Of a stretch of 64,000 nucleotides of DNA, positions 25,318 through 36,693 are shown in pieces (positions within the stretch are counted from its first letter, which is position 1; every line of letters begins with the position of its first letter). A model generated the notes under the pieces. The model had not been told where the DNA came from, did not search any database, and saw only the letters and a program-made list of their open reading frames with translations. The position numbers and the translations under genes are program-made. Origin of the DNA: Atkinsonella hypoxylon (lineage: Eukaryota; Ascomycota; Sordariomycetes; Hypocreales; Clavicipitaceae); NCBI GenBank assembly GCA_000729835.1, contig JFHB01000074.1:62001-126000 (forward strand). The letters run 5' to 3'.

Positions 25318-28021
25318 ATGTCAGCTGTCGATATGAATGCCCTTCCTGTGGAAGTGCAATATTCCATCTGGGAGGAAACGGAGCGCAATTTCTGGAACAA
25401 ATTTGACGCTGATAACGAAGTAGACAATGCAGAATTCCAAGCTCAATATCAAAGGCGGGCATCGGCCATTAAGAGTGATCTACATGTATTGACAAGCAAA
25501 CGCACTGAACTTGCAGAAAGACAAGAAAAACTTGTCAAGGAGCTCACCCAGGTCGAGGAGGATCTAGCTCGAGTGGTGGAAGCATGCGACAATCAAGCCA
25601 CGGTACTACATAATCTGGAGCAAGACTATAGGAAGATTGAGAAAGAGAGTCTGGAGAAGCGTAGTCAGATCGCGACCAGGATGGAAAAGTTCTTTTGCAG
25701 TAAGAAAGGGCCAGGCCCCTCTACACCATCTAGGCGAGGCAGACAACACTTCCACGAAGTCGTTAGAAACACTCCGACAAGCCCCTTGCCAAACCGGGAT
25801 GCCGTACATGCCGAAGCACTTCAACAAGCAAACGAGGCGGCGAGGTCAACAGGAGCCTTGCCGTCTGTCAAGCCGATGACATTCATCACGAACTTTAACC
25901 CGGACAATGTGCTCGTTAACGTTGTGGATAGCGATGGTCGCATTATCGGTCCAGTTGAGAAGGTTGACCCTTGGAATCAGTGGATAGAAGCCATCCAAAA
26001 CATGCCCGTCAAGCGACCGGTCAAGATCCGCCGTGGACGCAAATTTACCCAGGGCCACCTAGCAACCATATACGATCGTTCTGAAGCTAAGGGCGTCAAA
26101 TGGATAGCTTGTATGATCCAGGCAACGGGTGAAATTCAGCAACAGAGATGCCATTCTTGCGATAAGAATCAGGGCGCGTTTGATGATTGCATTATTCTCG
26201 GAGGCAATCTTTTTCAAAAGTGTGGCAACTGTGAGTGGAATCGACAAGGTTGCCATATGCCACTGATGAAGAGTATCTCTACCAATACACATTCATTCCA
26301 AGGTTTCCCAAATTCTCAAAGCCAAGGAGGATCGGAGAGACTTGCGTTTAGAGAGATGCCAACTTTTAGCCACGACGGCTCAATGGTCAGATCATACAGG
26401 AACCACGAACCTCCAGGAGTTGCAGAACCCATTCAACTACCAACCCCGAAAGAATATGGGTTTTCAAGCCAGTCGCACAACCACAGCCAAATGCAGCATA
26501 ATCATCACCATAACCCTCCTCACCAACAACTAACTCTAGGTGGCTTTACGCCAGCGAACGCGCGTGCCCGGCCGCCGTCCCGAGAAATATCCACTCCGTC
26601 CATTCAATCAGCCGAGAATTCACACCAGTCGACAGCGCAAGCCGAGATTACGAGAAGTAACCTGGCCCTAAGACATAACGGCACTGTCTTTACCTATCCC
26701 GAGTGCGTGAAAGATGTACCCCTGGCCAAGATCGATCAACGCCATCCATACTGGGATCCTCGTTGGCCCGCTGTAGAGTCAATCATCTCACCCCAGCTTG
26801 AGCAGTGGAAGATAAAGTATAACGAAGCTCTAAAGAAAAAAGCCAAGGGTGAAAGCGGATCGGCCAGATTTCAAACCGGGCGTCAAGTAAATCGAGGCAT
26901 CAAGATACTCGAGTTTTTAGAAGAAGGTGACATAAGCCCATATCAACTTCTCTCGAAACAATATACGCACACAGGGAAAGGAACAATAACAGCATACGAT
27001 ACACTCTTCCGCATGTGTGAGACATTAGGAGAGCTGGCTAAATTCAGACTGGACGTTACTCCGGTCGAATGGCTTCGCCATCGTCTTCATGAAATCATCT
27101 TGGAAGAAGGGGTCAACTTTAATTACTCCAAAACAATGCATGACTTTTACCACGACCCAAAACTCGCAGCGCTTCGGGACAAGAATGGCTTCAAGAGCAT
27201 AGGTCGCCCGTCGGGGTTCAAGGCTGGTCAGAGCAGTGGCAGGGGTGCCAATCGTACTCCGAGTATGAAAAAGAGAAAGAGTATGCATTCACAGATTGAC
27301 ACGCCTCGAGCAACACCTTCAGCTAGTCACTCTCCGCTAGTGCTCCAGGAGGAAGATGATCGATCGCCCATCTCGAGTGCTGGTATGCCATGTACCGCTG
27401 AGCCAGCGTACAGCATTCAGAAGCGGATAAAACCGTTGTCACCTGTTTCTGCACCGCCAAACGACGAATTTCACACGGATGATGTAACGGATACTGACTC
27501 CCAGAGTAATGCTCCTCTCACAAATCTTGATTGGCGCGTATATCAGGTGAAAACAAGGTTATTCACAAGCCAAATTGAGACAAGACAATATTGGCACTGG
27601 AACGAGGACAAGCGAGTATTCAAGCATCAGGTCCTTCAAGACACCGAGCCAGTAGCCTGGGGTGTCCTCCGCGATCCTATTGATTTTGATATCCCCCTGG
27701 ACGATATTGTGCAGGTCGACTGGAACATGGATGCTTTACAGATTCACTTTATCATGAGTCAGTTTGGTTCTTCAGAGTCCCAACACGATGGGAAGCCCAG
27801 GGGCGACGTCATGGCCGCATTCATGCGAGCGACGACCATGCGTCGGTTCCTCAACTATTGTCGGCAACGTCGGCTGAAGTTGACAAAGATTACGACGTTA
27901 GTACTGATGCACGCTCTAGTAAACACCAGCTTATAGCAACTGACTTTTTACATGACACAGAGACGAAATGGAACAACGATGGGCAGCGATGCAATCTGAG
28001 AATTTGCCCTTGGAGAGATGA
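25318..28021 (+). CDS. DUF3716-type cysteine-motif protein
   Basis: Exons 25318-27896 and 27961-28021 give 879 aa. The second exon is short; joining it at GTTAGT...ACAG replaces a weak tail with a plausible end (DEMEQRWAAMQSENLPLER). Residues about 35-125 are charged and heptad-like, probably a coiled coil. From about residue 278 comes a compact Cys motif, CHSCDKN, then a spaced Cys, CGNC and a last Cys, matching the DUF3716 pattern of fungal proteins. It may bind zinc, but the function is unknown. Long Ser/Gln/His-rich linkers, a basic stretch (KKRKS) near residue 655 and a conserved-looking block near 740-860 follow. Nuclear location is a guess from the basic stretch. Confidence 0.85.
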
Positions 28022-29417
28022 CGAGGCTAACCCCAGCGCCCAGGGATCAGCTTCCCTAGCCGGTGGGATCATGGCCTACATATGAATAGTGATACCCGGC
28101 AAAACGTTGCATCCTCTCCCCTTTTCCCATCCCTACTTGATGGACGGAAATTCAGGGAGACTCTTCATTTTCTTCTTGATATTATTACGATTGCCTCGAT
28201 GCAATGGACAGTTCCTGGCATATTGTTTCCTCTATTCAGGGGAATGTAAAGGTGTTCTCATCACTAGGTAGGGGCTTAATCCGTCATAATTCCCATGTTC
28301 CTCGTTAGTGACTGAAATATTAAGGTGTCCAGAACTCGCTAGCTCGATTAGTCTCGCATGAGACGACGCACTTTCATGATACCCCGGCCCTGGCAAACCT
28401 GTACGGTTCCTTTTACCCATTTTTTTTTCAAGTCTACATTCTCAAGGTTTAGCCATACAGTGAGCCGGCACCAGGTCATCGGCATGGTGAAAATTGGAAA
28501 ATTTCATATCTCTCTCTGCGTACAAGTGTCTTGGGCGCATGCAAGGAGAAATTGGTGTGGCAAAAAAATAGGACTTTTTTTTTTACCAGAAGCTAAATAT
28601 ACCCAAAGCCCCCCAAAGCGGGCAACAACAAAGCACGTCCAACAAAGGATGCGCGCCTATGGGGAGGACCTGCAATCCAAATATACTTGAGTAGCCAAAT
28701 GTCTTACGGAGATTGCTCCGTAAATAATTACTAAATAATTACGTTACTATTTCATTCGCACTGCAAGACAGACAAGTTTGTCTGAACGTTGGTGGGGGCC
28801 CCAAGAAAGAGAAAAGAGCACGAGGCCAAAGGATGGTCAACTTGATGCTCTCGCAAGAGACAGTTAGATGGGTTGATTTCATGCCCACAAAGCCTACGCA
28901 TGTAACTGAATCATGAATCGGATATACATTGTGTTGAGGAATCTTATTTTCCCAAATAGGAGCTACGGATGGAATTGTCGTCGAATTCGGTCGTCAAGTC
29001 GTGGCTAATTGTGTCGAGATACGCGGATGTGTGGGGCAGATGGTCAAATTAAATTGAACCCCGCATGGACATGGGGAGCCTCAAATAAAAATAAAAATAA
29101 AAAGACATCAAGTCCTCCTGGTCCCACTCGTGGTCTAACACGGCCCCAGGCAACCAACCAACAGCTTGGCACTCGAGTCTCTAGAATTACGTGCTAGGAT
29201 GAATAGACATTCTGAGCTTCACATGTTGTGCGCGTCCCATGGGAATTGACCTCGAGGGGAATTGGCAAAAATCAAAGAGACAGGAACGGGAGAGGTGCGC
29301 ATTCACGGCTCTATGACTGCTCCTATTCCAAACAAGTATCCAAGCTCCGAGCCTGATCGTGATATTGCTAAAGGAGAATCTAGCTGAAAAAGAGTTGCAA
29401 GCAGGAATTACGGAGTC
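28022..29417. other. Convergent intergenic region
   Basis: Lies between the 3' ends of the DUF3716 gene (+) and DPB11 (-). It holds two AT-rich patches and T-runs near 28421-28430 and 28574-28583. No coding frame with family resemblance was found on either strand. Confidence 0.55.
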
Positions 29418-32013
29418 TCATTGCTTCCGGAGGGATCTGCCTCCGACGGGATCGGAAGTGGCCCTTGTGGCGGTGCTGCCGCCCATCAGTCTGCTCATGA
29501 TCTCCTCCTTTCTCTGCATGGCTTCTGGATCTTCGTACTGGAGTTGTGTTGACGGAGGTAGTGATAGGTGGTCATCGTCCTCTGCGCCAGCAGACAGGGC
29601 GGCCCGTAAACTATCAGTCACTTGTCGGGGGCCGGAACAGCTTGCGTCGCCGTTGAGACTGGGTGCGCTGCTGTCGTTGGAGACGTTGCTCACCGCGCGG
29701 CCGAGTAGCTGGCGGCGGCCTCGCGGTCGGGCTGGTGCTTGCGTGTGAGAGTCCGTGTCGCTTAGTAGAGATCCTGTTGCCGCTTGGATGAGGTCCGAGA
29801 GCTTAGATGATAGGGCCTGGCGTTCTGAGGCCCTGCTCTGTTCCCTTTCGGACTCTCTTCGTTTTGCGTTCTCGTCCTCGTCGTTTTCGTGCTCACTGGT
29901 TGCTGCATCCTCCGTGACGTCTAGAGGAGCGGACGGTCCGCGGGTTTTCGCTGGAAGTTGGGCGGCAGTTTCACCTGGAATCGGATCGGACTTTGTGCGA
30001 GCAGGTGGGGAGACATGTTTCGGGAATGCTGGTGACTTGTTCATCCGAGCGCCTGATAGTTCTGCGAGCGGCCTTTCTCTCTCCTTGCCAAACGCATCAC
30101 CTAATTGACTGTTGGCTGCAAAGAAGTCGGCTGACGTTGTCACTTCCCTTGTTGGCGGTCGTCGTGTTGACCGTGAGGTGGTATCTCGGTCAGCCGGGGA
30201 ACCCTTTTTGGGGGACTCGTCCTCGAAGCCACTAGCATCGAAGCCCCCTACTGTTTTTGGTCGTGAAGAGCTAGGCCGTGATTTGGAGCTCTGAGTTGGC
30301 TGCTTCTTCAAGCTGATTTCAGAAGGTGGTCGTATCTCGTATCGGCTTTTGAGCTCGGGGAATATGAAGTTGTCTATCGGCACGTTGAACCCCGTGGATA
30401 TGCACTCCCACAGCCAATCAGCCGGGACGATGGGTACGCCCCATTCGAGCGCATACTTTAGCTTGTCTTTACGTATTGCGGCGAGAGACTTGCACACCAG
30501 GACATTGGTTGTGCGCCTGAATTCTTCTTCAAATTTGGCCCCTAGCTGTGAAGTGCTCCGTGCGATTTGGCTGAGCTCCAAGCCGGTGAAGGCCGCACTG
30601 CAGATAGTGAGATTGGTAAACCCTGTAATGGGAAAAACGGGAAATGGTCTGCCCAGAACATGCTCGCTGGGGTGGAAAAACTGCTTGCTGTGCAGACACT
30701 TCTCTATGTAGAACTCGGTAACAATTTCCACCTCGTCACTTGGGAGCTTGGGATGGGTGCTAGCTGCAGAGTTTTGGGGAACTACTAAAAGCCGATGCGA
30801 GAGTTCTGTGGGAGTAGCCGTGGTGGCTACTTCTCGCAAAGAAGAAGCCACATAGCCCTCCAGGTTGGTGATGGTATCTTCGAGTACAGCACGTCGTTTA
30901 TCGTTGAACCCCTCAATAGCAAAAATGCAATTACTGAAAACACCCGCGTTATGGGTCGTTCCAAGTTGTCCAAGGTGATGCGGATGCGGTTGCTGAACCG
31001 TAGGCTCGGGCGCCGCTTGATCCAGAGATGGGTTCCTACTTGGAGGTTCGTTGACGAAGGAATGCTCCCTCGAGCTTGAACGACCCAAAATATGTCCCCA
31101 GAGGTTGTTGCGTTGCGAATTCAACTTCATGCTTGCCATTTTGCGCAATTTCCTGGGCCCCCTCTCTTCCGTGCTATTTGAAGCAGAACATCTTGACCTC
31201 TTTCCCAATAAACTAGGGTCCCTCTTGATCCAAGCCCCGACGCCTTGTTCCTCGACCGGAAGTAGCGGATCAAACTTGGCTTCTTCCAGAATCATGCCGC
31301 GCTCAATACTTTGATCGAGCCAATCTAGAGTCACTGTGTAGACATTCCAGGCCTTGGCAGCAGTAAACTTCTTGCCTTCGGGCTTGCTGACGATGAGATG
31401 GGTGCATCTTCTTGTCAGATCGCCCGTATAGCGCCCACCATTCGCTACGATCCGCGAGGCAATATCGTCTCGTTGTTCGCCGAAGCCCGTCAAGCATATC
31501 AACAGCGACTGACGGCCCGTAGGCCCTGGCTGATGCGCTGATAGCACCTCGGAGCCGCATTTCTCGAGCGCCTTCAACTGATGTTGCTTTTCGAGGGCAG
31601 TAAAGTCGATGTCTCGGTCAAGTTTCCACAAATCGGCCAACGCTTCAATCCAGGCCGCATCCATGGCCTTGATGTCCGGTCGCTCGCGAGCGACATGTCG
31701 GTATTTGGGGGTGTCATAATCTCCGACGATGAGATGGGTGACGTCTGGAGTGAGATCGTATTTGTGAACGCCTCCAAGCTCTTCGACCTTGGCAGCGATA
31801 TCGGTCTATGGAAGCATTCAATCTCGTCTTAGTGCACGGGCATCAAAGCAATGGTCCCAAGTAGCATGGTATTGGCGTGGTGGCTACGGGGAGGGGGATG
31901 CGACAAACCCTCTGATCTGGTGGTATGCTGGTACAACAGGCGATGACGTCGCGAAGAGGCTCTACAGGATCTATCGAGCGCTGTTCATCGTCGACCGGTT
32001 GCGACGATGCCAT
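29418..32013 (-). CDS. DPB11: BRCT scaffold protein Dpb11/Cut5 (TopBP1 family)
   Basis: Exons 32013-31909 and 31805-29418 give 830 aa; the 103-bp intron joins PPDQR to TDIAAKVEELGG inside BRCT1. Four BRCT repeats are readable as two pairs: about residues 18-95 and 133-215 (LTGFGEQRDDIASRIVANGG), then about 320-410 and 425-520 (Trp in the final helix, ADWLWECIS). The rest is a charged, Ser-rich, disordered tail. This layout is that of fungal Dpb11/Rad4/Cut5, which bridges Sld2 and Sld3 at replication origins and helps activate the ATR-type checkpoint kinase in the nucleus. I chose the ATG at 32013 because the sequence after it, not before it, looks conserved. An ACGCGT box lies about 100 bp upstream. 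Confidence 0.94.
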
Positions 32014-32109
32014 AACTCCTTGGCAATGGCATGTGCGCTGGCGAAACGGGTTGTGTTGAACGACCAGATGCGCTGAAAACCATGTGAAAACATTAAGTGA
32101 GTGGACGGG

Positions 32110-32115
32110 ACGCGT
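32110..32115. promoter_or_regulatory. ACGCGT (MCB-type) box upstream of DPB11
   Basis: A palindromic ACGCGT within GGGACGCGTCAA, about 97 bp upstream of the DPB11 start codon. ACGCGT is the MluI cell-cycle box bound by the MBF complex of yeasts, which drives G1/S genes. Function here is inferred from position and gene identity; a 6-bp match also occurs by chance. Confidence 0.45.
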
Positions 32116-32370
32116 CAAGGCGGGTCAGACCGCGTTTCGATGTTACGATGCGGACATACGTCAGCTGCTGGGTGTGGGCGTGGGTGTGGGTGTGGGTGTG
32201 GGTGTGGCGGTGGCTGCATAATATGATTGAATTCGAAGCCGAATCGTGGCAACAGTTGGACACGTCCATGGGTAAATTTAACTATGAATTATTCAAAAGG
32301 TGCAGTCACTGGAAGTATCTTGTGCGATTCGCAATTTTCTTCTTGACCTTGACTAGAGTCCTCTGTCTAT

Positions 32371-32600
32371 TGCGTCTGCCTGCGTCTGCCTGCGTCTGCC
32401 TGCGTCTATCTGCGTCTGCCTGCGTCTGCCTGCGTCTATCTGCGTCTGCCTGCGTCTGCCTGCGTCTATCTGCGTCTGCCTGCGTCTGCCTGCGTCTATC
32501 TGCGTCTGTCTGCGTCTGTCTGCGTCTGTCTGCGTCTGTCTGCGTCTGTCTGCGTCTGTCTGCGTCTGTCTGCGTCTGTCTGCGCCTGCCTGCGCCTGTT
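32371..32600. repeat. 10-bp minisatellite, 23 units
   Basis: Twenty-three uninterrupted 10-bp units of TGCGTCTGCC type. The left part shows a higher-order 30-bp period (GCC, GCC, ATC endings), the right part is a run of TGCGTCTGTC, and the last two units start TGCGCCTG. Ten is not a multiple of three, so the Cys/Leu/Ser-rich frame across it reads a 30-bp cycle and is not a gene. Confidence 0.95.
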
Positions 32601-33245
32601 GCTTCGTTGTAAGCAGTCTGGTCTAGTGCCCGTGAATCTCTAGGGGCACGTTCCTACTTGCCCTTCTGTTCTCGGTCTCGGTCTCAGTCTCAGTCTCAGT
32701 CTCACATCACGCCACGCTCCCGTATGATTCCAGCGCTCCCAGAGGACGTGTCGTCATAAAACGTCAGCCACGACGACGGGATCTTATGTTATAAATATCA
32801 ATCACCAGTTTCGACACGCTTCAGTCGACGTGGGCGACACGTTAGCCAACGACGTTATACCAGCTTCCCAAGCCACACTGACTTCTGTGCTTGTGCCACA
32901 TTGTCCCGCCAGCCCCAAACCAGACCAGACCAGATCCGAGACACAGACATCACAGCAATCGCAGCCTTACGTGACAAGACACCTTCACATCCCCCCAGCC
33001 AGAACCAGTCCTCCTCTTCCTTCCCGATTATTATTTCGCCGGGTCTCTCGATATCATCCAGTACGTCCGCGCTGTCGGGGTTCAATCCCAACCCAGCTGC
33101 TGTGAACGACGCAAGGCTGCACGCATCCAGCAAGTCTTGCCAGCAAACCTATGAGCCAAGATCAAATCAGCACTCAACTCAACACCTCCTCGCCATCAAT
33201 TTCTTTTTTTGGCTGTAACAGACGTCGAGTTGCGACTCAAGTAGA

Positions 33246-35119
33246 ATGCCACCTCCGTCGTCCAGTCAGCAAAAGGTCCTAGCCGCCCAGTTCGTGGCCC
33301 TCACCGGTGCATCTGAGCGGCAGGCACTCAAGGTACGTCCGAGACATCGCATATCAATGGCAAGCTCAACGGTCGACAACCTTCTGCCCTGCTGCACCTC
33401 TGCCGGCCCGATTGTGGTCGTATTCTAAGGCCGTATTATCGGGATGCTGCAAGTATCCCCCGTCGGTTCATCGTCGGCACAAGAGAGGCACCTTAAAACG
33501 CCCGTGATTCAGACTTGAGCTAATGTGCGTGGGGTACAGTACCTGAAATCGACTGGCTACAAAATTAACGAGGCTGTTGATGCGTAAGTCCCGATGTTCT
33601 TTCTCTCTTCACCATCTCACAAGCTTCGCCCCACGAATTGCATTACCCCGCTTCATTGCTTGCAATAGCTGAGCCTCTCGGAAAAGCCTGTGTCTGCTGT
33701 GTCTGCTGTATCAAGGGGTTTGTTCTCCGAGAATGTGCTCTATCTCGTGATGATCAGTGGGGTCCCACTGAGGCAGCCCGTCTGCCGGCACGAGGTATAG
33801 TACGGCCGAGTGACGCCGATGGACTCTGAAACAAGTGTTCTGAAGGAGTATTCTTCATCATGGATACCGCTTCTCCGTCTTTTTCTCTACCCCTCTTCTC
33901 GCTGCAAATTGCTAGGCTCTGCGACCGTGTCATAAGGTTGATCCTGCCTATGACGGCTGTCATTTATGCGAATCATTCGAGCGGCCACCGCAGTTCCGAG
34001 GTTACCGGTGCCACTCCCCTTTCGAGGGTGTTGGCATCTTGATCCACCTAGTGAATAATTCAGATCAACATATCTCTTATTTATGCCGGAAGCATGGGCT
34101 GGAAGAACCAAGTCAAGCGGCACTTGCCTTCCTCCGAGAAACTTCCGTTTCGGTCTTCACCAAAGTCACGGTACAAACCTTTCTACATGCACGGCCAAGT
34201 GGCCCCTCGATCTATATATTTATATTACGGGCCGACTAGAATCTAACGCAAAGTTTATTGGGTTTAGGTTCTACTCAACAAACGATGTCAAAGGTCCATC
34301 TCCAGTTGAGTCGCAATTGGAGGCTTTGTTCGACTCATTACGGGGTATGTCAACTTTGAAACTTTGAAGAACTTCCATACGGGCTAGATTCAGGGCTGCT
34401 GTGGTGACAAACACGATATAGATGATGGTAAAGATGACAAAAACAAGATGGAACTGGAGTCCACCATGAGCTACCTCGACAGCAAGCTCCATGTTAACCT
34501 GGAAAACGCCGAGCTATTTATTGCACTGGAGATTGTACAAGCGCCGAACGTGGGAGAAATCACTCGCCGTGGCTTTGTTGAAGGCTGGAAGTCTACAGGG
34601 TAAGATTCTAGATTAGTAGACCTTTTCGTCGTCCCTCGGGACAGCTTGGCAGTCTCATATCTAACAGAAATGCGCAGAGCGGGAACTTCGAATCAAGAAC
34701 ATGCTGCTTACATTCAAACTCTTTCTTCTTCGCTGTCAACAGATCCCGCACTTTTTAAGAAGGTGTATCGGTACACATTTATAGTGGGCCGGGAAGCCGA
34801 CCAAAAAGCCCTCAGTTTGGAGAATGCTATGATATACTGGGGCATGCTTTTCTCGCCGCCAGGTATGATTTGGAAGAGCAAGAATCATGACTGGCTAGAC
34901 CTTTGGAAGACCTTTCTCAATGAGACGTGGACGCGGTCAGTCAACAAGGACATGTGGAACATGACATTGGAATTTGCAGTCAAGTCCATGGCGGACGAAA
35001 GCCTCTCGTTCTGGAAAGAAGATGGTGCTTGGCCAAGCGTTATCGATGACTTTGTCGGATGGTGTCATTCTAGGGGCATCTGCAAGTCTGAATCAATGGA
35101 TGTGGACCATGAGCAATAA
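33246..35119 (+). CDS. DCN1: Defective in cullin neddylation protein 1
   Basis: Five exons, 33246-33332, 33540-33583, 34268-34344, 34422-34599 and 34678-35119, give 275 aa, as usual for Dcn1. The third intron-exon border was set by frame (LFDSLR joined to DDGKDDKNKMELE); for the last exon the nearer acceptor at 34667 is out of frame, so GCAG at 34677 is used. Residues about 9-45 form a UBA-like region (QFVALTGASERQALKYLKS); the rest is the PONY domain, with DLWKTFLNETWTRSVNKDMW and the acidic MADESLSFWKEDGAWPSVID near the end. Dcn1 is the scaffold E3 that helps Ubc12 attach Nedd8/Rub1 to cullins. The second intron is long (684 bp) for this window. It diverges from DPB11. Confidence 0.95.
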
Positions 35120-35770
35120 TTCAGCGTGTGAAGACGACCAGCGGATGCGCCCGAGAAACACATCATGATCTGTATTCTGGTATTCCAGCGTGGCAACATG
35201 GGTTCTCATGGCCGATTATGGAAAACGATAGCGCAAATGTTGGGATATTTGACTGGGGAAAGATTCTCAATTCTTGGCGTTGCAGCTAGAACAACAAGCG
35301 TTCAGTTGATGTTAGCGACTCATTCGCAACTGAACCAATTTATGATAGACACTAATGACCCTTAATGACCAAAGAAGCCATATCATGTTGCTTCTGATGT
35401 TTGTTTTATCTTGTGCTTTAAGAAAGCTCCATTCGCGTAGGGTGGGTTCATTTTCCGTCTTTTTGGCAATGCGCTCCGCCAAGGAGAGCATGAAAAACTA
35501 TAACCTACGCCAAATATACAAGATAGATGTTTAGGGCTCCAGGTTCCCGACAACCATTCCGACATAGTGTTCGCAGTGTCGCCCTTCTATCACCAGTGTT
35601 TATAATATCGTACAACGCGAGTGCCGTCGAGGAACGCAACCCAAGTTCAATGAACATAGAAGTTCCAGATTCCCCAGAGAATCGTGCCTCGTCTACATAA
35701 AGGGCCGTTAAGCCAAAAGAATCGCGCAATTTTTTCTTCTTCTTTTTTTTTTTTTCTCCGTCCCGCCAAT
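35120..35770. other. Convergent intergenic region DCN1/MRP17
   Basis: Contains the 3' flanks of two convergent genes and a pyrimidine-rich run (about 35729-35757) close to the MRP17 stop codon. No coding frame is supported. Confidence 0.6.
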
Positions 35771-36320
35771 TTACGCCGCATTACCCTGCGTCCTCCACTT
35801 GGGCGGTCCAAATCTCGACAAGGTATTCAGCTTCCCATCACCAAGCTTCACGTGCGCGGCCCGCACCATGCGAGGCTCAAGCCGTAGCGTCGTCCGCACA
35901 TCCTGATGGACCTCGGTCGAGGAGTCGTAGCGCATGACAAAGTAGTGGCCGTGCGTGTGCTTCGTCTGGTGCACGGAGATGGGTTTGGGGAGCGAGAAGA
36001 CGCCCCAGTTGTCGAGGCCGCGGACGACGCCGCCGCTGCGGAGGACGATGGAGCCGACGGTCTGGGCGATTCTGGTTCATGTTAGATTTTTATTTATTTA
36101 TATTATATTATATTATTTTGTTGAAAAATTTTTTTTTTTTCACACGCTGGAGAGCCGGCGATGAGAAAGTTGCTGGTGAGGACGTTACTCTTTTACTTCG
36201 CCGAGGTTTCCCGTTCGGACCTGGTGAAGTTAGTTGTAGCCTGACATGTTTTGTGGTGGAAAATTGGGCCGATGCGGCTGCGGAGGGCATTCTTACTATC
36301 GCGATGAGTTCGTAAAGCAT
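35771..36320 (-). CDS. MRP17: Mitochondrial small-subunit ribosomal protein bS6m
   Basis: Three exons, 36320-36297 (24 nt), 36220-36189 (32 nt) and 36071-35771, give 118 aa. The protein begins MLYELIAIVRTGNLGEVKE, then IAQTVGSIVLRSGGVVRGL, and ends in a basic stretch with HGHYFVMRYD and FGPPKW, the pattern of bacterial S6 and its fungal mitochondrial form. The start motif MLYELI and the loop after it are split over two tiny exons and would be missed by an ORF scan. Introns are 76 and 117 bp. It binds the platform of the mitochondrial small subunit; no separate presequence is visible. It lies in tandem downstream of the NDUFAF6-like gene. Confidence 0.93.
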
Positions 36321-36693
36321 CTTGGCGGGCGCGTTTGCTTTCTGATGGTGACGGTCGGGATGGGCGTGTGGCGTAGTGAAGAAGCTCGAAATTCGGGACC
36401 TGGGGCGGAAGCGCCGATGATCTGCCGGGGTGTTTGGCGTGAACGCATGACATGCCTCACATCTGCTGATGTGAGGTGAGCTTTACTACCAACTAACCGG
36501 CATCGCAATCGTCCTGCGAATTTTGTTTCTGTGTAGATGCCTAAGAGTCTGATCGAATTCCGCCTTTCTCCTGTTCCGTCAAAGAGATGATTTCTGTAGG
36601 AATTTGATTGTGATGCTTGCCGTATACATGTAGTATCCAAAGCGAATACGTTTGTCTATAAATACACTAAAATTACAGTGGTTTACACGTCAA
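36321..36693. other. Intergenic region, MRP17 promoter side
   Basis: Separates MRP17 from the upstream same-strand NDUFAF6-like gene. It carries the MRP17 promoter and the 3' flank of its neighbour. No specific motif stands out, and the small frames here are shadows. Confidence 0.5.

Larger units (their letters stand above)
32014..33245. other. Divergent promoter region DPB11/DCN1
   Basis: Shared upstream region of two divergently transcribed genes. It contains an ACGCGT box, a GGTGTG repeat (about 32170-32208), a 10-bp minisatellite (32371-32600), a short GTCTCAGTCTC repeat (about 32671-32704) and pyrimidine-rich sequence before DCN1. No coding frame is supported. Confidence 0.7.

Noticed and set aside
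32371..32600. Regular array resembling a CRISPR
   Set aside because: Units are contiguous 10-mers without spacers, and the genome is a eukaryote.
32097..32612. Open frame of 171 codons rich in Cys, Leu and Ser
   Set aside because: Most of it reads through GGTGTG and the 10-bp minisatellite; the repeated peptide reflects the repeat.
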